64,000 nt of DNA from Pararheinheimera marina (GTDB lineage Bacteria; Pseudomonadota; Gammaproteobacteria; Enterobacterales; Alteromonadaceae). The position numbers were made by a program, and so were the translations under genes. Under the pieces are notes generated by a model that worked only from the letters and a program-made list of their open reading frames with translations, was not told the origin of the DNA and ran no database searches. Shown piece after piece: positions 1 to 8,497 of this stretch (position 1 is its first letter; each line of letters begins with the position of its first letter). The stretch covers positions 550,616 through 614,615 of the forward strand of contig NZ_JBHSGB010000006.1 in NCBI RefSeq assembly GCF_042654345.1. The letters run 5' to 3'.

Positions 1-1
1 G

Positions 2-346
2 CGTCTGTATATTCTGCAGGACCGCATCAACCAGCAAGCACAAAGCATTGCCCGCGCCATGCACGGCACTGTGCAACGTGTGCTGGTGGAAGGCCCGTCG
101 AAAAAAGATATTATGGAACTGACTGGCCGCACCGAAAACAACAGGGTAGTGAATTTCGAAGGCTCACCAGATATGATTGGGCAGTTTGTCGACATTGAGA
201 TCACCAACGTGTTTGCCAACAGCTTAAAAGGCAAAGTGATCCGCACCGAAAACGAAATGGATTTACGCCGCTCCGTGTCTCCGGCCTCTATATTGGCGAA
301 AGCGCCAAAAACAGATGGGCTTGGGGTCACCAGCTACGTGCCGTAA
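2..346 (+). CDS. miaB: tRNA-2-methylthio-N6-dimethylallyladenosine synthase, C-terminal part
   Basis: The reading frame is open from the first bases of the window, so only the last 114 or so residues are present and the start lies upstream. MiaB is a cytosolic radical-SAM enzyme that adds a methylthio group to i6A37 of tRNAs reading UNN codons. What remains is the end of the radical-SAM domain (ILQDRINQQAQ) and the TRAM RNA-binding domain, recognisable by VLVEGPSKK, LTGRTENNRVVNF and the terminal GQFVDIEIT...LKGKVI region. The iron-sulfur cysteines are outside the window. It stands just upstream of ybeZ on the same strand, as in E. coli. I am confident of the family. Confidence 0.93.
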   Translation, partial: RLYILQDRINQQAQSIARAMHGTVQRVLVEGPSKKDIMELTGRTENNRVVNFEGSPDMIGQFVDIEITNVFANSLKGKVIRTENEMDLRRSVSPASILAKAPKTDGLGVTSYVP

Positions 347-419
347 GACAAATCCGAACCGTCGACAAAGGGTGCATAGCGCCCTTTGTTTTTGTGAAGC
401 ATCAAGCAGAGACAGGACA

Positions 420-1490
420 TTGGATAACCCCATTACCAGCTTAGATTTTGTGTTAACTCCTTTTGACCCACAGCGCCTGGCGTTTTTGTGGGGGCCTTTC
501 GACGACAACCTGCGCCAGATTGAACGGCGTTACCGGGTGCAAATTTCTTACCGCGACAACGAGGTGCATTTGGTCGGCCTGACCGCTCAACTCGAGCCGG
601 TGAAGCAGATCCTCGAATTATTGTTGGCAGAAACCGTCAACGTCCAAGGCAAAGCCATCGCATTAACGCCGGAGCAGGTGCACCTGGTGATCCAGCAACA
701 GCAGCAGGACCCGGACGAACAAGGCTCAGCTGAGGTGAGCATCAAGACCCGCAAGGGCTCGGTGAAAGGCCGCAACGCCAATCAAAGCCAGTATGTGAAA
801 AATATCCGTCAGCACGACGTTACCTTTGGCATAGGCCCGGCCGGTACAGGCAAAACCTATCTGGCGGTAGCCTGCGCAGTCGACTCGCTGGAAAAAGGCG
901 AAGTGCGCCGAATTGTGTTAACCCGCCCTGCCGTCGAAGCCGGTGAGAAGCTGGGCTTTTTACCCGGTGATTTAACACAAAAGGTAGACCCTTACCTGCG
1001 CCCGCTCTACGACGCCTTGTTTGAAATGCTGGGTTATGAAAAAGTCGAAAAGTATTTGGAACGTGGTGTGATTGAAATAGCGCCGCTGGCCTATATGCGC
1101 GGCCGCACCTTGTCCGACGCCTTTATTATTCTGGATGAAAGCCAGAACACCACGGTTGAACAGATGAAAATGTTCCTGACCCGGATTGGCTTTAACTCCA
1201 AAGCCGTGATCACCGGCGACGTGACCCAGGTGGATTTACCTCGCGGCCAGTACTCGGGCTTAAAGCACGCAATGGATGTGCTGTCCGACGTGCCTGAGCT
1301 GAGCTTTAACTTTTTTAAAGCCAAAGACGTGGTGCGCCACCCGGTGGTACAAAAAATTGTGCTGGCCTATGAAGCCTTTGATGCGAAAAAACAGGCCGCT
1401 GCCGACGCGGCGAAAGCGGCCAGACTGGCAGCAGAATCTGCGCCAGCCGCACAGAGCGACACGCCCGGCACTTCTGCAATAGCCGACTGA
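420..1490 (+). CDS. ybeZ: PhoH-like ATPase YbeZ
   Basis: PhoH-family P-loop ATPase that in E. coli works with YbeY in rRNA processing and RNA decay. A Walker A motif GPAGTGKT lies near residues 139-146 and a Walker B-type FIILDESQN follows. The N-terminal part (LDFVLTPFDPQRLAFLWGPFD) is the usual YbeZ start, so I take the TTG at 420, preceded by a weak AGGA; the frame is open further upstream but that extension does not look like coding sequence. The resulting 356 aa fits the family. The last 30 residues are alanine-rich low-complexity sequence. It is followed after 7 nt by ybeY, with corC and lnt beyond, an operon order conserved in gammaproteobacteria. Confidence 0.93.
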   Translation: MDNPITSLDFVLTPFDPQRLAFLWGPFDDNLRQIERRYRVQISYRDNEVHLVGLTAQLEPVKQILELLLAETVNVQGKAIALTPEQVHLVIQQQQQDPDEQGSAEVSIKTRKGSVKGRNANQSQYVKNIRQHDVTFGIGPAGTGKTYLAVACAVDSLEKGEVRRIVLTRPAVEAGEKLGFLPGDLTQKVDPYLRPLYDALFEMLGYEKVEKYLERGVIEIAPLAYMRGRTLSDAFIILDESQNTTVEQMKMFLTRIGFNSKAVITGDVTQVDLPRGQYSGLKHAMDVLSDVPELSFNFFKAKDVVRHPVVQKIVLAYEAFDAKKQAAADAAKAARLAAESAPAAQSDTPGTSAIAD

Positions 1491-1497
1491 GGAACTT

Positions 1498-1959
1498 ATG
1501 GCCGTTATTCTTGATTTACAGCTGGCGAGCACGGCCAGCAACTTACCTACAGAAGCGCAGTTCCAGCAATGGCTGGATGCTGCGGTACTGCCCTTTCAGC
1601 AAGACGCCGAAGTGACCATCCGTCTTGTTGATGAAGACGAAAGCCGGCAGCTGAATTTTGATTACCGCGAAAAAGACAAACCGACCAATGTGCTGAGTTT
1701 CCCTTTTGAGTTGCCTCCCGGGGTGGAAGAGCTGCCGTTATTGGGCGATTTGATTATTTGTGCCGATGTGGTCGCCACTGAAGCAGCCGAACAAGGCAAA
1801 GCATTGCACCATCACTGGGCTCATATGGTGGTGCATGGTTGCTTGCATTTATTGGGTTATGACCATATTGAGGATGCCGACGCGGAGGAAATGGAAAACG
1901 AAGAAATTCAGATCCTCGCGACACTTGGCATAGAAAACCCTTATATTCTGCCAGATTAA
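1498..1959 (+). CDS. ybeY: endoribonuclease / rRNA maturation factor YbeY
   Basis: Zinc-dependent single-strand RNase needed for 16S rRNA 3'-end maturation and 70S quality control in the cytosol. The signature H-G-C-L-H-L-L-G-Y-D-H is present, giving zinc ligands H113, H117 and H123; LSFPFE upstream is the conserved strand before the active site. The 153 aa match the family length. A GAGGAA ribosome-binding site stands just before the ATG. It sits between ybeZ, its functional partner, and corC. Confidence 0.96.
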   Translation: MAVILDLQLASTASNLPTEAQFQQWLDAAVLPFQQDAEVTIRLVDEDESRQLNFDYREKDKPTNVLSFPFELPPGVEELPLLGDLIICADVVATEAAEQGKALHHHWAHMVVHGCLHLLGYDHIEDADAEEMENEEIQILATLGIENPYILPD

Positions 1960-2002
1960 CTGATATCTTATTTTTTTTTAGCTTTGGAGCTTAATACTTT
2001 TT

Positions 2003-2869
2003 ATGGGTGACGACCATTCTCACTCTAGCAAGGGTTCTGCGAAATCCTGGTTAGAGCGTATAGCCGCCATTTTTACCGCAGAACCACAGGATTTATCCGA
2101 TCTGGTCGAGATTATTCAGGAAGCCGGCACCCGCCAGCTGATTGATACCGACACCCAGCGTATGCTGGAAGGTGTGCTCGACGTCTCGAAAATGCGTGCC
2201 CGTGACATTATGGTGCCCCGCAGCCAGATGGCGACCCTCAATATCAACCACAGCCTGCAGGAACTGATGCCTGTGCTGCTGGAGAATAATCACAGCCGCT
2301 ACCCTGTGGTCAATGAAGACAAAGACCATATTGAAGGTATTTTGCTGGTCAAAGATTTGCTGGCGCATGCGCTCAAAGGTGAAACCGACTTAGACCTGCG
2401 GCCTTTTCTACGCCCTGCGGTGATTATTCCGGAAAGTAAACGGGTCGACGCCCTGCTGAAAGAATTCCGGCAAAAACGCTACCACATGGCGGTTGTGGTC
2501 GACGAATACGGCGGTGTGTCTGGCCTGGTGACCATTGAAGATATTTTGGAACAAATCGTTGGTGAAATTGAAGACGAACACGACGATGAAGAAGATCTTG
2601 ATATCAAACAAATGGCCAGCCATGTGTTTCAGGTCAGCGCCCTAACGCCGGTGGACGAATTTAATGAAAGCTTCGGCACCGAATTTGATGAAGAAGAAGC
2701 CAGTACCATTGGCGGTATTGTGCTGCATGCGTTCGGCCATATGCCGGAAAAAGGCGAAACCATTGAACTGCAACATCTGACCTTTAAAGTCAGCAAAGCC
2801 AATAACAGACGCCTGGTGCAACTCCAGGTGATTAAAGCCAAAACCCCGGCCGAACCGCCGACGGAATAA
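2003..2869 (+). CDS. corC: CorC/YbeX CBS-domain protein
   Basis: Cytosolic CBS-pair protein linked in enterics to magnesium/cobalt efflux and, more recently, to ribosome metabolism; its exact job is unsettled. The order is: a charged N-terminus with DDHSHSS, a helical linker, two CBS domains (the first from the RDIMVPRSQM motif near residue 70, the second from RPAVIIPESKRVD), the VTIEDILEQIVGEIEDE motif, and a C-terminal CorC/HlyC domain with EEASTIGGIV. There is no DUF21 membrane domain, so this is the YbeX type rather than YfjD/CorB. A stretch of eight T residues lies in the gap after ybeY. It is followed by lnt after 12 nt. Confidence 0.94.
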   Translation: MGDDHSHSSKGSAKSWLERIAAIFTAEPQDLSDLVEIIQEAGTRQLIDTDTQRMLEGVLDVSKMRARDIMVPRSQMATLNINHSLQELMPVLLENNHSRYPVVNEDKDHIEGILLVKDLLAHALKGETDLDLRPFLRPAVIIPESKRVDALLKEFRQKRYHMAVVVDEYGGVSGLVTIEDILEQIVGEIEDEHDDEEDLDIKQMASHVFQVSALTPVDEFNESFGTEFDEEEASTIGGIVLHAFGHMPEKGETIELQHLTFKVSKANNRRLVQLQVIKAKTPAEPPTE

Positions 2870-2881
2870 AGGAAGAACATA

Positions 2882-4414
2882 GTGTCGTTGTTACGGACCT
2901 CTTTCTTACCAGCCCTGCTTCTTGCAGGGCTGGGTGCATTCAATACCCTGGCTTACGCGCCTTACAGCTGGCACGCCATTCCCCTCTTCACCCTAACAGC
3001 ACTGGCGCTGATGCTGCTGCGCTCACAAAGCTGGAAACAAGCGGCGTTTTACGGTTTTAGTTATGGGGTCGGCTGGTTTGCCGTTGGCATCAGCTGGGTG
3101 CATGTCAGCATCGCCACTTTTGGCGGAATGCCGCTGGTTGCCAGCCTTGGCATTATGGCGGTGCTGGTGCTGTATCTGTCGTTGTACCCGGCCCTTGCCG
3201 GAGCCTTAGCCTGGCGTTTTCGCCAAAGCAAAGCCTGGCCTTTGCTGCTGACCGCCTGCTGGCTGATAGCCGAAAACCTGCGCAGCTGGGTGTTCACCGG
3301 CTTTCCCTGGTTGTCAGTGGGCTACAGCCAGACAAGCTGCTTTCTGGCACCCTGGGCGCCCCTGATTGGCGAAGTGGGCATCAGCTTTGTCATGCTGCTG
3401 TTTGCCGGCAGTTTTGCGGTGCTGGCGCTACGCCGGCAATTTGGCTTTGTGGCCCTTACGGCCCTGCTGTTTGCGCTGACGCCATTTCTTGGCACCTTAA
3501 AAGGCTGGCAAAGTAGCGGACAGTCGGTGTCTGTCGCTTTAGTACAAGGCAACATTGCGCAGAACCTGCGCTGGGACCCGGCAGAAGAAGCCAACACCAT
3601 GAAAAAGTACATGGAGCTGTCGCGCGAATACCTGAACCATCAGTTGATGATTTGGCCTGAAGCCGCCATTCCTCAACTGGAACCTCTGGCGCTGGCTTAC
3701 CTGATTAACCTGGATATGCTGGCGGCAGAGCGGGAAACCGCGGTAGTGACTGGTATTCTGGACTACAAAACCAATGGTGATGCCTACAACGGTATGATTG
3801 TGCTGGGCCGGTATCACAATGCCAAAACTCAGGGCGATTACAGCTACGGCACCCAGAACCGCTACCAGAAGCACCATCTCTTGCCAATCGGTGAGTTTGT
3901 GCCTTTTCAGTCTGTGCTTAAACACATAGCGCCCTTTTTTAATCTGCCGATGAGCAGCTTTAGCCGTGGCGACTGGCAGCAAGCTAATTTGCAGGCCAAT
4001 GGTTATCAGTTGTTGGCAGCACTTTGTTTTGAAATTGCCTTTCCACGCCAGATGGTGGCGAATTTCAACGACGACACCGACTTTCTGTTAACGGTCAGTA
4101 ATGATGCCTGGTTTGGCCAGTCCATCGGGCCGCATCAGCATCTGGAAATTGCCAAAATGCGCGCGCTGGAATTGGGACGCCCTTTGCTGCGCGCCACCAA
4201 TAACGGCATTACGGCTGTGATAGCCGCAGACGGTGCTGAACTTGGCCGCCTGCCACAGTTTGAAGATGGGGTGTTGTCACTTAAGGTGCCACAAACCTCT
4301 GGCCGTACTCCTTACAGTCTATGGGGTGACTGGCCACTGAATCTGTTCAGCCTTGTGCTATTGGCCGGTTTCTGGCTGCGCCAGCGGTTGAGCGCCGCCA
4401 AAAACCAGGTCTGA
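2882..4414 (+). CDS. lnt: apolipoprotein N-acyltransferase
   Basis: Inner-membrane enzyme that puts the third acyl chain on the N-terminal cysteine of outer-membrane lipoproteins. The first 200 residues hold about six membrane segments; the periplasmic nitrilase-like domain carries the catalytic triad E260 (WPE), K330 (YQK) and C382 (ALCFEIAFP); a last membrane segment (LNLFSLVLLAGFWL) closes the 510-aa protein. The GTG start is chosen because AAGGAAG lies 5-10 nt upstream and the frame begins with a typical membrane anchor. The substrates within this window would include LptE, RlpA, NlpI and the LoiP-like protein. Confidence 0.96.
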   Translation: MSLLRTSFLPALLLAGLGAFNTLAYAPYSWHAIPLFTLTALALMLLRSQSWKQAAFYGFSYGVGWFAVGISWVHVSIATFGGMPLVASLGIMAVLVLYLSLYPALAGALAWRFRQSKAWPLLLTACWLIAENLRSWVFTGFPWLSVGYSQTSCFLAPWAPLIGEVGISFVMLLFAGSFAVLALRRQFGFVALTALLFALTPFLGTLKGWQSSGQSVSVALVQGNIAQNLRWDPAEEANTMKKYMELSREYLNHQLMIWPEAAIPQLEPLALAYLINLDMLAAERETAVVTGILDYKTNGDAYNGMIVLGRYHNAKTQGDYSYGTQNRYQKHHLLPIGEFVPFQSVLKHIAPFFNLPMSSFSRGDWQQANLQANGYQLLAALCFEIAFPRQMVANFNDDTDFLLTVSNDAWFGQSIGPHQHLEIAKMRALELGRPLLRATNNGITAVIAADGAELGRLPQFEDGVLSLKVPQTSGRTPYSLWGDWPLNLFSLVLLAGFWLRQRLSAAKNQV

Positions 4415-4440
4415 GCCAACCGGGCGAAAACCCGGCTCAG
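4411..4440. terminator. hairpin between convergent lnt and thioesterase genes
   Basis: An inverted repeat built from TGAGCC plus CCGGG and its partner CCCGG plus CTCA, with a CGAAAA loop, begins at the lnt stop codon and lies in the 22-nt gap between two convergent genes. It has no clear T-run on either side, so it may act as a 3'-end stabiliser or weak bidirectional terminator. Confidence 0.5.
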
Positions 4441-5237
4441 GCAAATACGGTCACCACCTGCCGGCTTAACCCAACCAAAGCACCGGCAGGGTTCCATAAA
4501 CGTGAGCTGATCAGGTGGTAACCGTCAGCGCCCTGCTCTATTTCTGCGGCATAAGACCAATACTGTTCGCCGTTAAAACCAGTCCAGCCCGGCAATAACT
4601 CTAAAGTCCAGGTGAGTGAACTGGCCGGTGCAGGCTGAGGCAATAAGCCAAGGCTCACCGGCCACCAGGCGTCTATTAATGCCAACAGCTCTGGCAAACC
4701 GGCTTCGCCCTGATGCGCTTTTAAGCGGTTACGGCCCGCCAGCACCCGCTGACTGCCACCACTGTAAGGCCAGTTTCCGGCGTCCAGCATAAAATCAATA
4801 TGTTGAGTAAATTCCGGCACACCAGGCGCCGCCGGCATCTGCCAGCCTTTATGCTGACTGATGCTGTTTTGCTGCAATTCTGGTAACAGCGGTAAGTCCA
4901 GCTTCGATGGGCGCGCCACACCAAAACTGGCCAGCAGCACCAGGGCGACTTGACCATGTTGTTCTATTTCCACCAGCGCCTGGGTCACCGATTTGCCCTG
5001 GCGTAAAATCCGGCGGCTGACAGTCGCCGTGCCAGGTTCCAGCGGTGCGACAAAAGATACCGTCAGCGAGCGGATCTCTGCCGCACTGACCGGCCCGTTT
5101 AATAAATGCTGCGCCGCTAAGGCCGCCGCCATACCGCCAAATAGCGCCCTGCCCTGGCCCCAGCCGGCCGGCACCTCAATCTGTACCTGCTCAGACTGGG
5201 CCGTAGAAAACTGCTGCATCACCTGTAAAAACTGCAT
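4437..5237 (-). CDS. TesB-like acyl-CoA thioesterase family protein
   Basis: Double hot-dog protein of the thioesterase II-like family. The N-terminal half has the familiar G-R-A-L-F-G-G-M-A-A-A helix start (near residues 30-40), the VSFVAPLEPG strand and the GKSVTQALVEI strand; the C-terminal half (from about residue 140) resembles the second hot-dog domain, with SLTWTLELL. It probably hydrolyses medium- or short-chain acyl-CoA in the cytosol, but the substrate cannot be read from the sequence. A GAGG motif precedes the ATG by a good distance. It converges on lnt and is followed by an unrelated DUF547 pair. Confidence 0.82.
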   Translation of the reverse strand: MQFLQVMQQFSTAQSEQVQIEVPAGWGQGRALFGGMAAALAAQHLLNGPVSAAEIRSLTVSFVAPLEPGTATVSRRILRQGKSVTQALVEIEQHGQVALVLLASFGVARPSKLDLPLLPELQQNSISQHKGWQMPAAPGVPEFTQHIDFMLDAGNWPYSGGSQRVLAGRNRLKAHQGEAGLPELLALIDAWWPVSLGLLPQPAPASSLTWTLELLPGWTGFNGEQYWSYAAEIEQGADGYHLISSRLWNPAGALVGLSRQVVTVFA

Positions 5238-5301
5238 TTCAACCTCATTGACTGCACCGGGCTGCGTGTTTGGCTGCAGCCCTTCCGTTGTGGTTGCTAT
5301 C

Positions 5302-6387
5302 TTAGTTTTCTGACTGCTGCGCTTCCAGATCTTTTACCGTTACAGTGCCAAGGGCTTCATCATTACGCTGCTGCAGCTTGACTAAATACTTCAGCAGTTC
5401 AGGCGGAAAGCGGCTCAGATAGGGGTCGCCATTTATGTTGCTGATATTGACCGAGCTACCACCACCAAACTCCTGTCGGGTGCCATAAATATCGGTCACA
5501 ATCCAGTCATCAATCAGCGCATACATAGTGTCGGCATCCTGCAGTGCGTCTTTTTCTGCCGGTTTCAGGTAGTGATTTAAATGGGCTCTGAGGTCCTGTT
5601 GAAAATTCGGAAAGTAGTCGGCATTGCGCTGGTAAAAACTGGATACCAGGAAGTTGTCGCCGGCCGGATACGTACCGCGGTTGGAATTAATAAAATCAAA
5701 AGCATTTGCCTGCAATGCCCGCATCACATTTTCGCCGGTATAAGCAAACTTACGAATACTGGGGCTGCCAATATAGCCCTGGTACAGGCCATAGAGCACC
5801 AATGGGTCGTGGTCAAATTTCACCTTCAGCACTTTGTGTTGAATGTCGTTCAGGCTCAACTCCACCCCTTCAATTTTCAGCAGCTTACGTTGCAATAAAC
5901 CGCCCTCTGCGGTAACAAACTCCTCCAGGTATTTCTTCGGATAGATTTTATTGATTTCATCAATCACCACCAGGTTATACAAATTCAACCAATAGGCCAG
6001 TTGCTCAGTGGCGGTCAGGGTATTGAGCGCCACTTCACTGGGCAACTGCTGAAGGCTTTGCCGTATGGCGCTGACATTGTCATTTAGCTCAGGCAATTTT
6101 CGAAACTGTTCATAATGGAACTTATTACCCGCCAGAAGCGTGCGGGTTTTGTATTTATTGGTTAAGCGCGTGCCAGTATGGGGTACTTCAGCTTTGGCTT
6201 TTTCCCGGTTAACCGGGCCAGACAACATGACTGATGAGCGCAGCACAAAGTCCCAATCAGCATAATCAATGACAATTTTAGACTTGGGGTCATCACCAAA
6301 CCAATGTTTCGGCAGGTTCTGTTCAGTAGCCTGACTGGTCAGCGAACACAGCATCGCCAAGGATGCCAGCAGTAAATGGATTTTCAT
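5302..6387 (-). CDS. secreted DUF547 protein, copy 2 of a tandem pair
   Basis: Function unknown. The protein (361 aa) starts with a signal peptide (MKIHLLLASLAMLCSLTSQA) and then a DUF547 domain: the YWLNLYNLVVIDEINK helix, LSLNDIQHKVLK, the GYIGSPSIRKFAYTG loop and FINSNRGTYPAG. The start is the second of two close ATGs: AAGGA lies directly against the first but 9 nt before the second. In the DUF547 proteins I know, the loop before the P-x-[LIV]-R motif carries cysteines (roughly CGALSCPPLR); here it reads QGYIGSPSIR with none. It is clearly paralogous to the next gene upstream and probably shares its promoter. It is a periplasmic protein by its leader. Confidence 0.82.
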   Translation of the reverse strand: MKIHLLLASLAMLCSLTSQATEQNLPKHWFGDDPKSKIVIDYADWDFVLRSSVMLSGPVNREKAKAEVPHTGTRLTNKYKTRTLLAGNKFHYEQFRKLPELNDNVSAIRQSLQQLPSEVALNTLTATEQLAYWLNLYNLVVIDEINKIYPKKYLEEFVTAEGGLLQRKLLKIEGVELSLNDIQHKVLKVKFDHDPLVLYGLYQGYIGSPSIRKFAYTGENVMRALQANAFDFINSNRGTYPAGDNFLVSSFYQRNADYFPNFQQDLRAHLNHYLKPAEKDALQDADTMYALIDDWIVTDIYGTRQEFGGGSSVNISNINGDPYLSRFPPELLKYLVKLQQRNDEALGTVTVKDLEAQQSEN

Positions 6388-6468
6388 TTTGTTCATTCCT
6401 TCGAGCAAATGGTGATTGAGAAGGGGCAGCCCTACCACAAGGAACGCTGCCCATGTTTAAATGAGGGA

Positions 6469-7635
6469 TCAGTTTTGCTCCGATTCCTCTTTCAGGTCTT
6501 TCACTGTCACAGTGCCGCGGCTTTGTTCATTTCTCAGCTTCAGTTCTTTCAACCGCAGCATTAATTCCGGTGAGAAACGGCCGTAGTCTGTTGCCCGGCT
6601 TTGCAGTGCCGAACTGAGCAATTCAGTGTTAGCAATTTCAGAGGTTTCTGGTGGGCCGCCAATCTGGCTAAAGGCCCCCAGTAAAGCTGCTGAGCTATCA
6701 GCCACACTACCACCAAAGTTTTGATTGGAGCCGTAGATGTCCGTCACAGTCCAGTCATCAATTTTAGCGACCATCTTTTTGGCATTATCCAGAGAATACT
6801 GGTCTGAGCCACTGAGGTACTCCTTCAAATGCGCGCTCAAATCTGCTTTAAAATCAGGGAAATAATCGGCGTTGCGCTTATAAAAATTGGCAACCAAAAA
6901 CTCTTTACCGGCGGGGTAGGTACCGCGATTGGAGTTGATAAAGTCAAACGCGTTTGCTGTCAGCGTACGGCGGACATTATCACCGGTATAGGCGTGTTTA
7001 CGAATACTCGGGCTGCCAATATAGCCTTGGTACATGCCATACAGCGTCAGTGGGTCTTTATTAAACTTCACTTTTAACACTTTATGCTGGATATCATTCA
7101 GGCTTAAAGCGACCCCTTCCACCGTCACCGTTTTGCGCTCAAGCAGGCCATCATCGTCGGTAACAAAATCTTCCAGTTTTTTTTGTGGATAGACTTTGTT
7201 GATTTCGTCCACCACGACCACGTTGTACAGGTTCAGCCAATACGCCAGTTGCTCATCATTTTTCAATTGATTGAGCTGAACTTCTGCTGGTACCTTTTGT
7301 AGACTGTCCCGAATGGTGCTCACCGTTGCTTTTAATTCAGGTGTCTTACGAAAGCGCTCATAAAAAAATTTGTTACCGGCATTAATGGTTTTAACGTTGT
7401 ACTTATTTTTCATTCGGGTGCCGATACTACCGCGGTCCTCAGATGCAAGTTCACGGCTTGGCGGCCCGGACAACAGCACAGACGCCTGTAACACATAATC
7501 CCAGTCACTGTAATCAATAGTAATAGTGGAGTTTGGGTCTTCACCAAACCAATGTTCCGGCAGTTTCTGCTCGCTGGCCTGAATGCCAAGCGTAAAAACC
7601 AGCAACACCGACGCCACTAACCAGTTCTTTTTCAT
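6469..7635 (-). CDS. secreted DUF547 protein, copy 1 of a tandem pair
   Basis: Function unknown. A 388-aa protein with a signal peptide (MKKNWLVASVLLVFTLGIQA) and a DUF547 domain nearly colinear with the downstream copy; shared blocks include LPEHWFGEDP, YWLNLYNVVVVDEINK, LSLNDIQHKVLKVKF, SPSIRKHAYTG and the C-terminal RGTVTVKDL. It differs by an insert of about 27 residues (ADSSAALLGAFSQIGG and following) near the C-terminus. The ATG is supported by GGAGCG at proper spacing. Again the loop before P-x-I-R lacks the cysteines I expect in the family. It is first in a two-gene operon behind a plausible sigma-70 promoter. Confidence 0.82.
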   Translation of the reverse strand: MKKNWLVASVLLVFTLGIQASEQKLPEHWFGEDPNSTITIDYSDWDYVLQASVLLSGPPSRELASEDRGSIGTRMKNKYNVKTINAGNKFFYERFRKTPELKATVSTIRDSLQKVPAEVQLNQLKNDEQLAYWLNLYNVVVVDEINKVYPQKKLEDFVTDDDGLLERKTVTVEGVALSLNDIQHKVLKVKFNKDPLTLYGMYQGYIGSPSIRKHAYTGDNVRRTLTANAFDFINSNRGTYPAGKEFLVANFYKRNADYFPDFKADLSAHLKEYLSGSDQYSLDNAKKMVAKIDDWTVTDIYGSNQNFGGSVADSSAALLGAFSQIGGPPETSEIANTELLSSALQSRATDYGRFSPELMLRLKELKLRNEQSRGTVTVKDLKEESEQN

Positions 7636-7715
7636 TGTTATCGCTCCTTCGCTTTGATCTGTATTCAGGTTCCGGAGCACGAATACACCCTGTGATTCCG
7701 GTTCAGTCAAAGCCT

Positions 7716-7744
7716 ACACTAGCCCAATTAGTCAATGGTTTCAA
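7716..7744 (-). promoter_or_regulatory. putative sigma-70 promoter of the DUF547 pair
   Basis: On the - strand a TTGAAA -35 box, a 17-nt spacer and a TAGTGT -10 box lie about 80 nt upstream of the first DUF547 start. A second TTGACT overlaps the spacer. Confidence 0.5.
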
Positions 7745-7810
7745 ATTTGTTAACACGTTGATTTGACTGAAGGAGTTCTGGCCGACACAGCAGAGCTTGC
7801 CGTGACGGCC

Positions 7811-8497
7811 TTAGAATAAGGGAACTAACTCACTCAAGGAGCAGACAGTGAGGTCGGCTTGAATACCCGCAGGTAGCGCTTTACCCGGGTGTTGCATGAA
7901 ACAGGTGTAAAACCCCATCTGCTGGCCACCGGCTATGTCAGCCACCGGGTTGTCACCCACCATCAGTACTGTGGCAGGATCCGGCTGGCCCATTTGCTCA
8001 AGAGCATGCTGGTAAATCTTCGGGCTGGGTTTGGCGGCACCCACCTGCTCGGAGATCACCAGTAAATCAAAATGATCCTGCAGGCCAGCACGCTCCAACC
8101 GAACTTGCTGCAAGTCAGTAAAACCATTGGTGATAATACCCAGACGCTTGTTGCCTTTAAGCCGTTGCAGTAGCTCGATGGCACCGGGCAATGGCGGGCA
8201 TACCTGCGCCATGGCTTGCAGGTACTGGCGGTTCAACAGCGCAGGGTCCACCTGCAACTCTGCGCCAAGCTGGGTAAAACGCCTAACTTTTAGCTCGTCT
8301 GCGGCAATGTCTCCTTGTTGGTACTGCAGCCAGAGCGGTTGGTTCAGCGCCTGAAACTGCTGGTAATCCTGCTCGGTGAAGTGACGCTGATACTGCTGCA
8401 TCATCAGTGTCAAACCACTGAACGCATCAAAATGAAACAAGGTGTCGTCAGCGTCAAACAACACCCATTGCAGATGTTCGATCCAGTCCTTACTCAT
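7811..8497 (-). CDS. yjjG: HAD-superfamily pyrimidine 5'-nucleotidase YjjG
   Basis: Cytosolic phosphatase of the haloacid dehalogenase superfamily; E. coli YjjG removes phosphate from (non-canonical) pyrimidine nucleotides and is seen as a house-cleaning enzyme. Motif I DADDTLFHFD near residue 14 supplies the nucleophile, motif II is GIITNGF, the lysine is in GAAKPSPKIY and the acidic motif in MVGDNPVADIAGG. The ATG chosen gives 228 aa, close to the E. coli length; a TTG 18 nt upstream is possible. The start overlaps the end of the LonB gene by 8 nt (ATGAGTAA), which suggests translational coupling. Confidence 0.88.
   Translation of the reverse strand: MSKDWIEHLQWVLFDADDTLFHFDAFSGLTLMMQQYQRHFTEQDYQQFQALNQPLWLQYQQGDIAADELKVRRFTQLGAELQVDPALLNRQYLQAMAQVCPPLPGAIELLQRLKGNKRLGIITNGFTDLQQVRLERAGLQDHFDLLVISEQVGAAKPSPKIYQHALEQMGQPDPATVLMVGDNPVADIAGGQQMGFYTCFMQHPGKALPAGIQADLTVCSLSELVPLF

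Noticed and set aside
5302..7635. DUF547 pair as a toxin-immunity or defence module
   Set aside because: Both genes are near-identical in architecture and both have secretion signals; there is no asymmetry or mobile context to support that idea.
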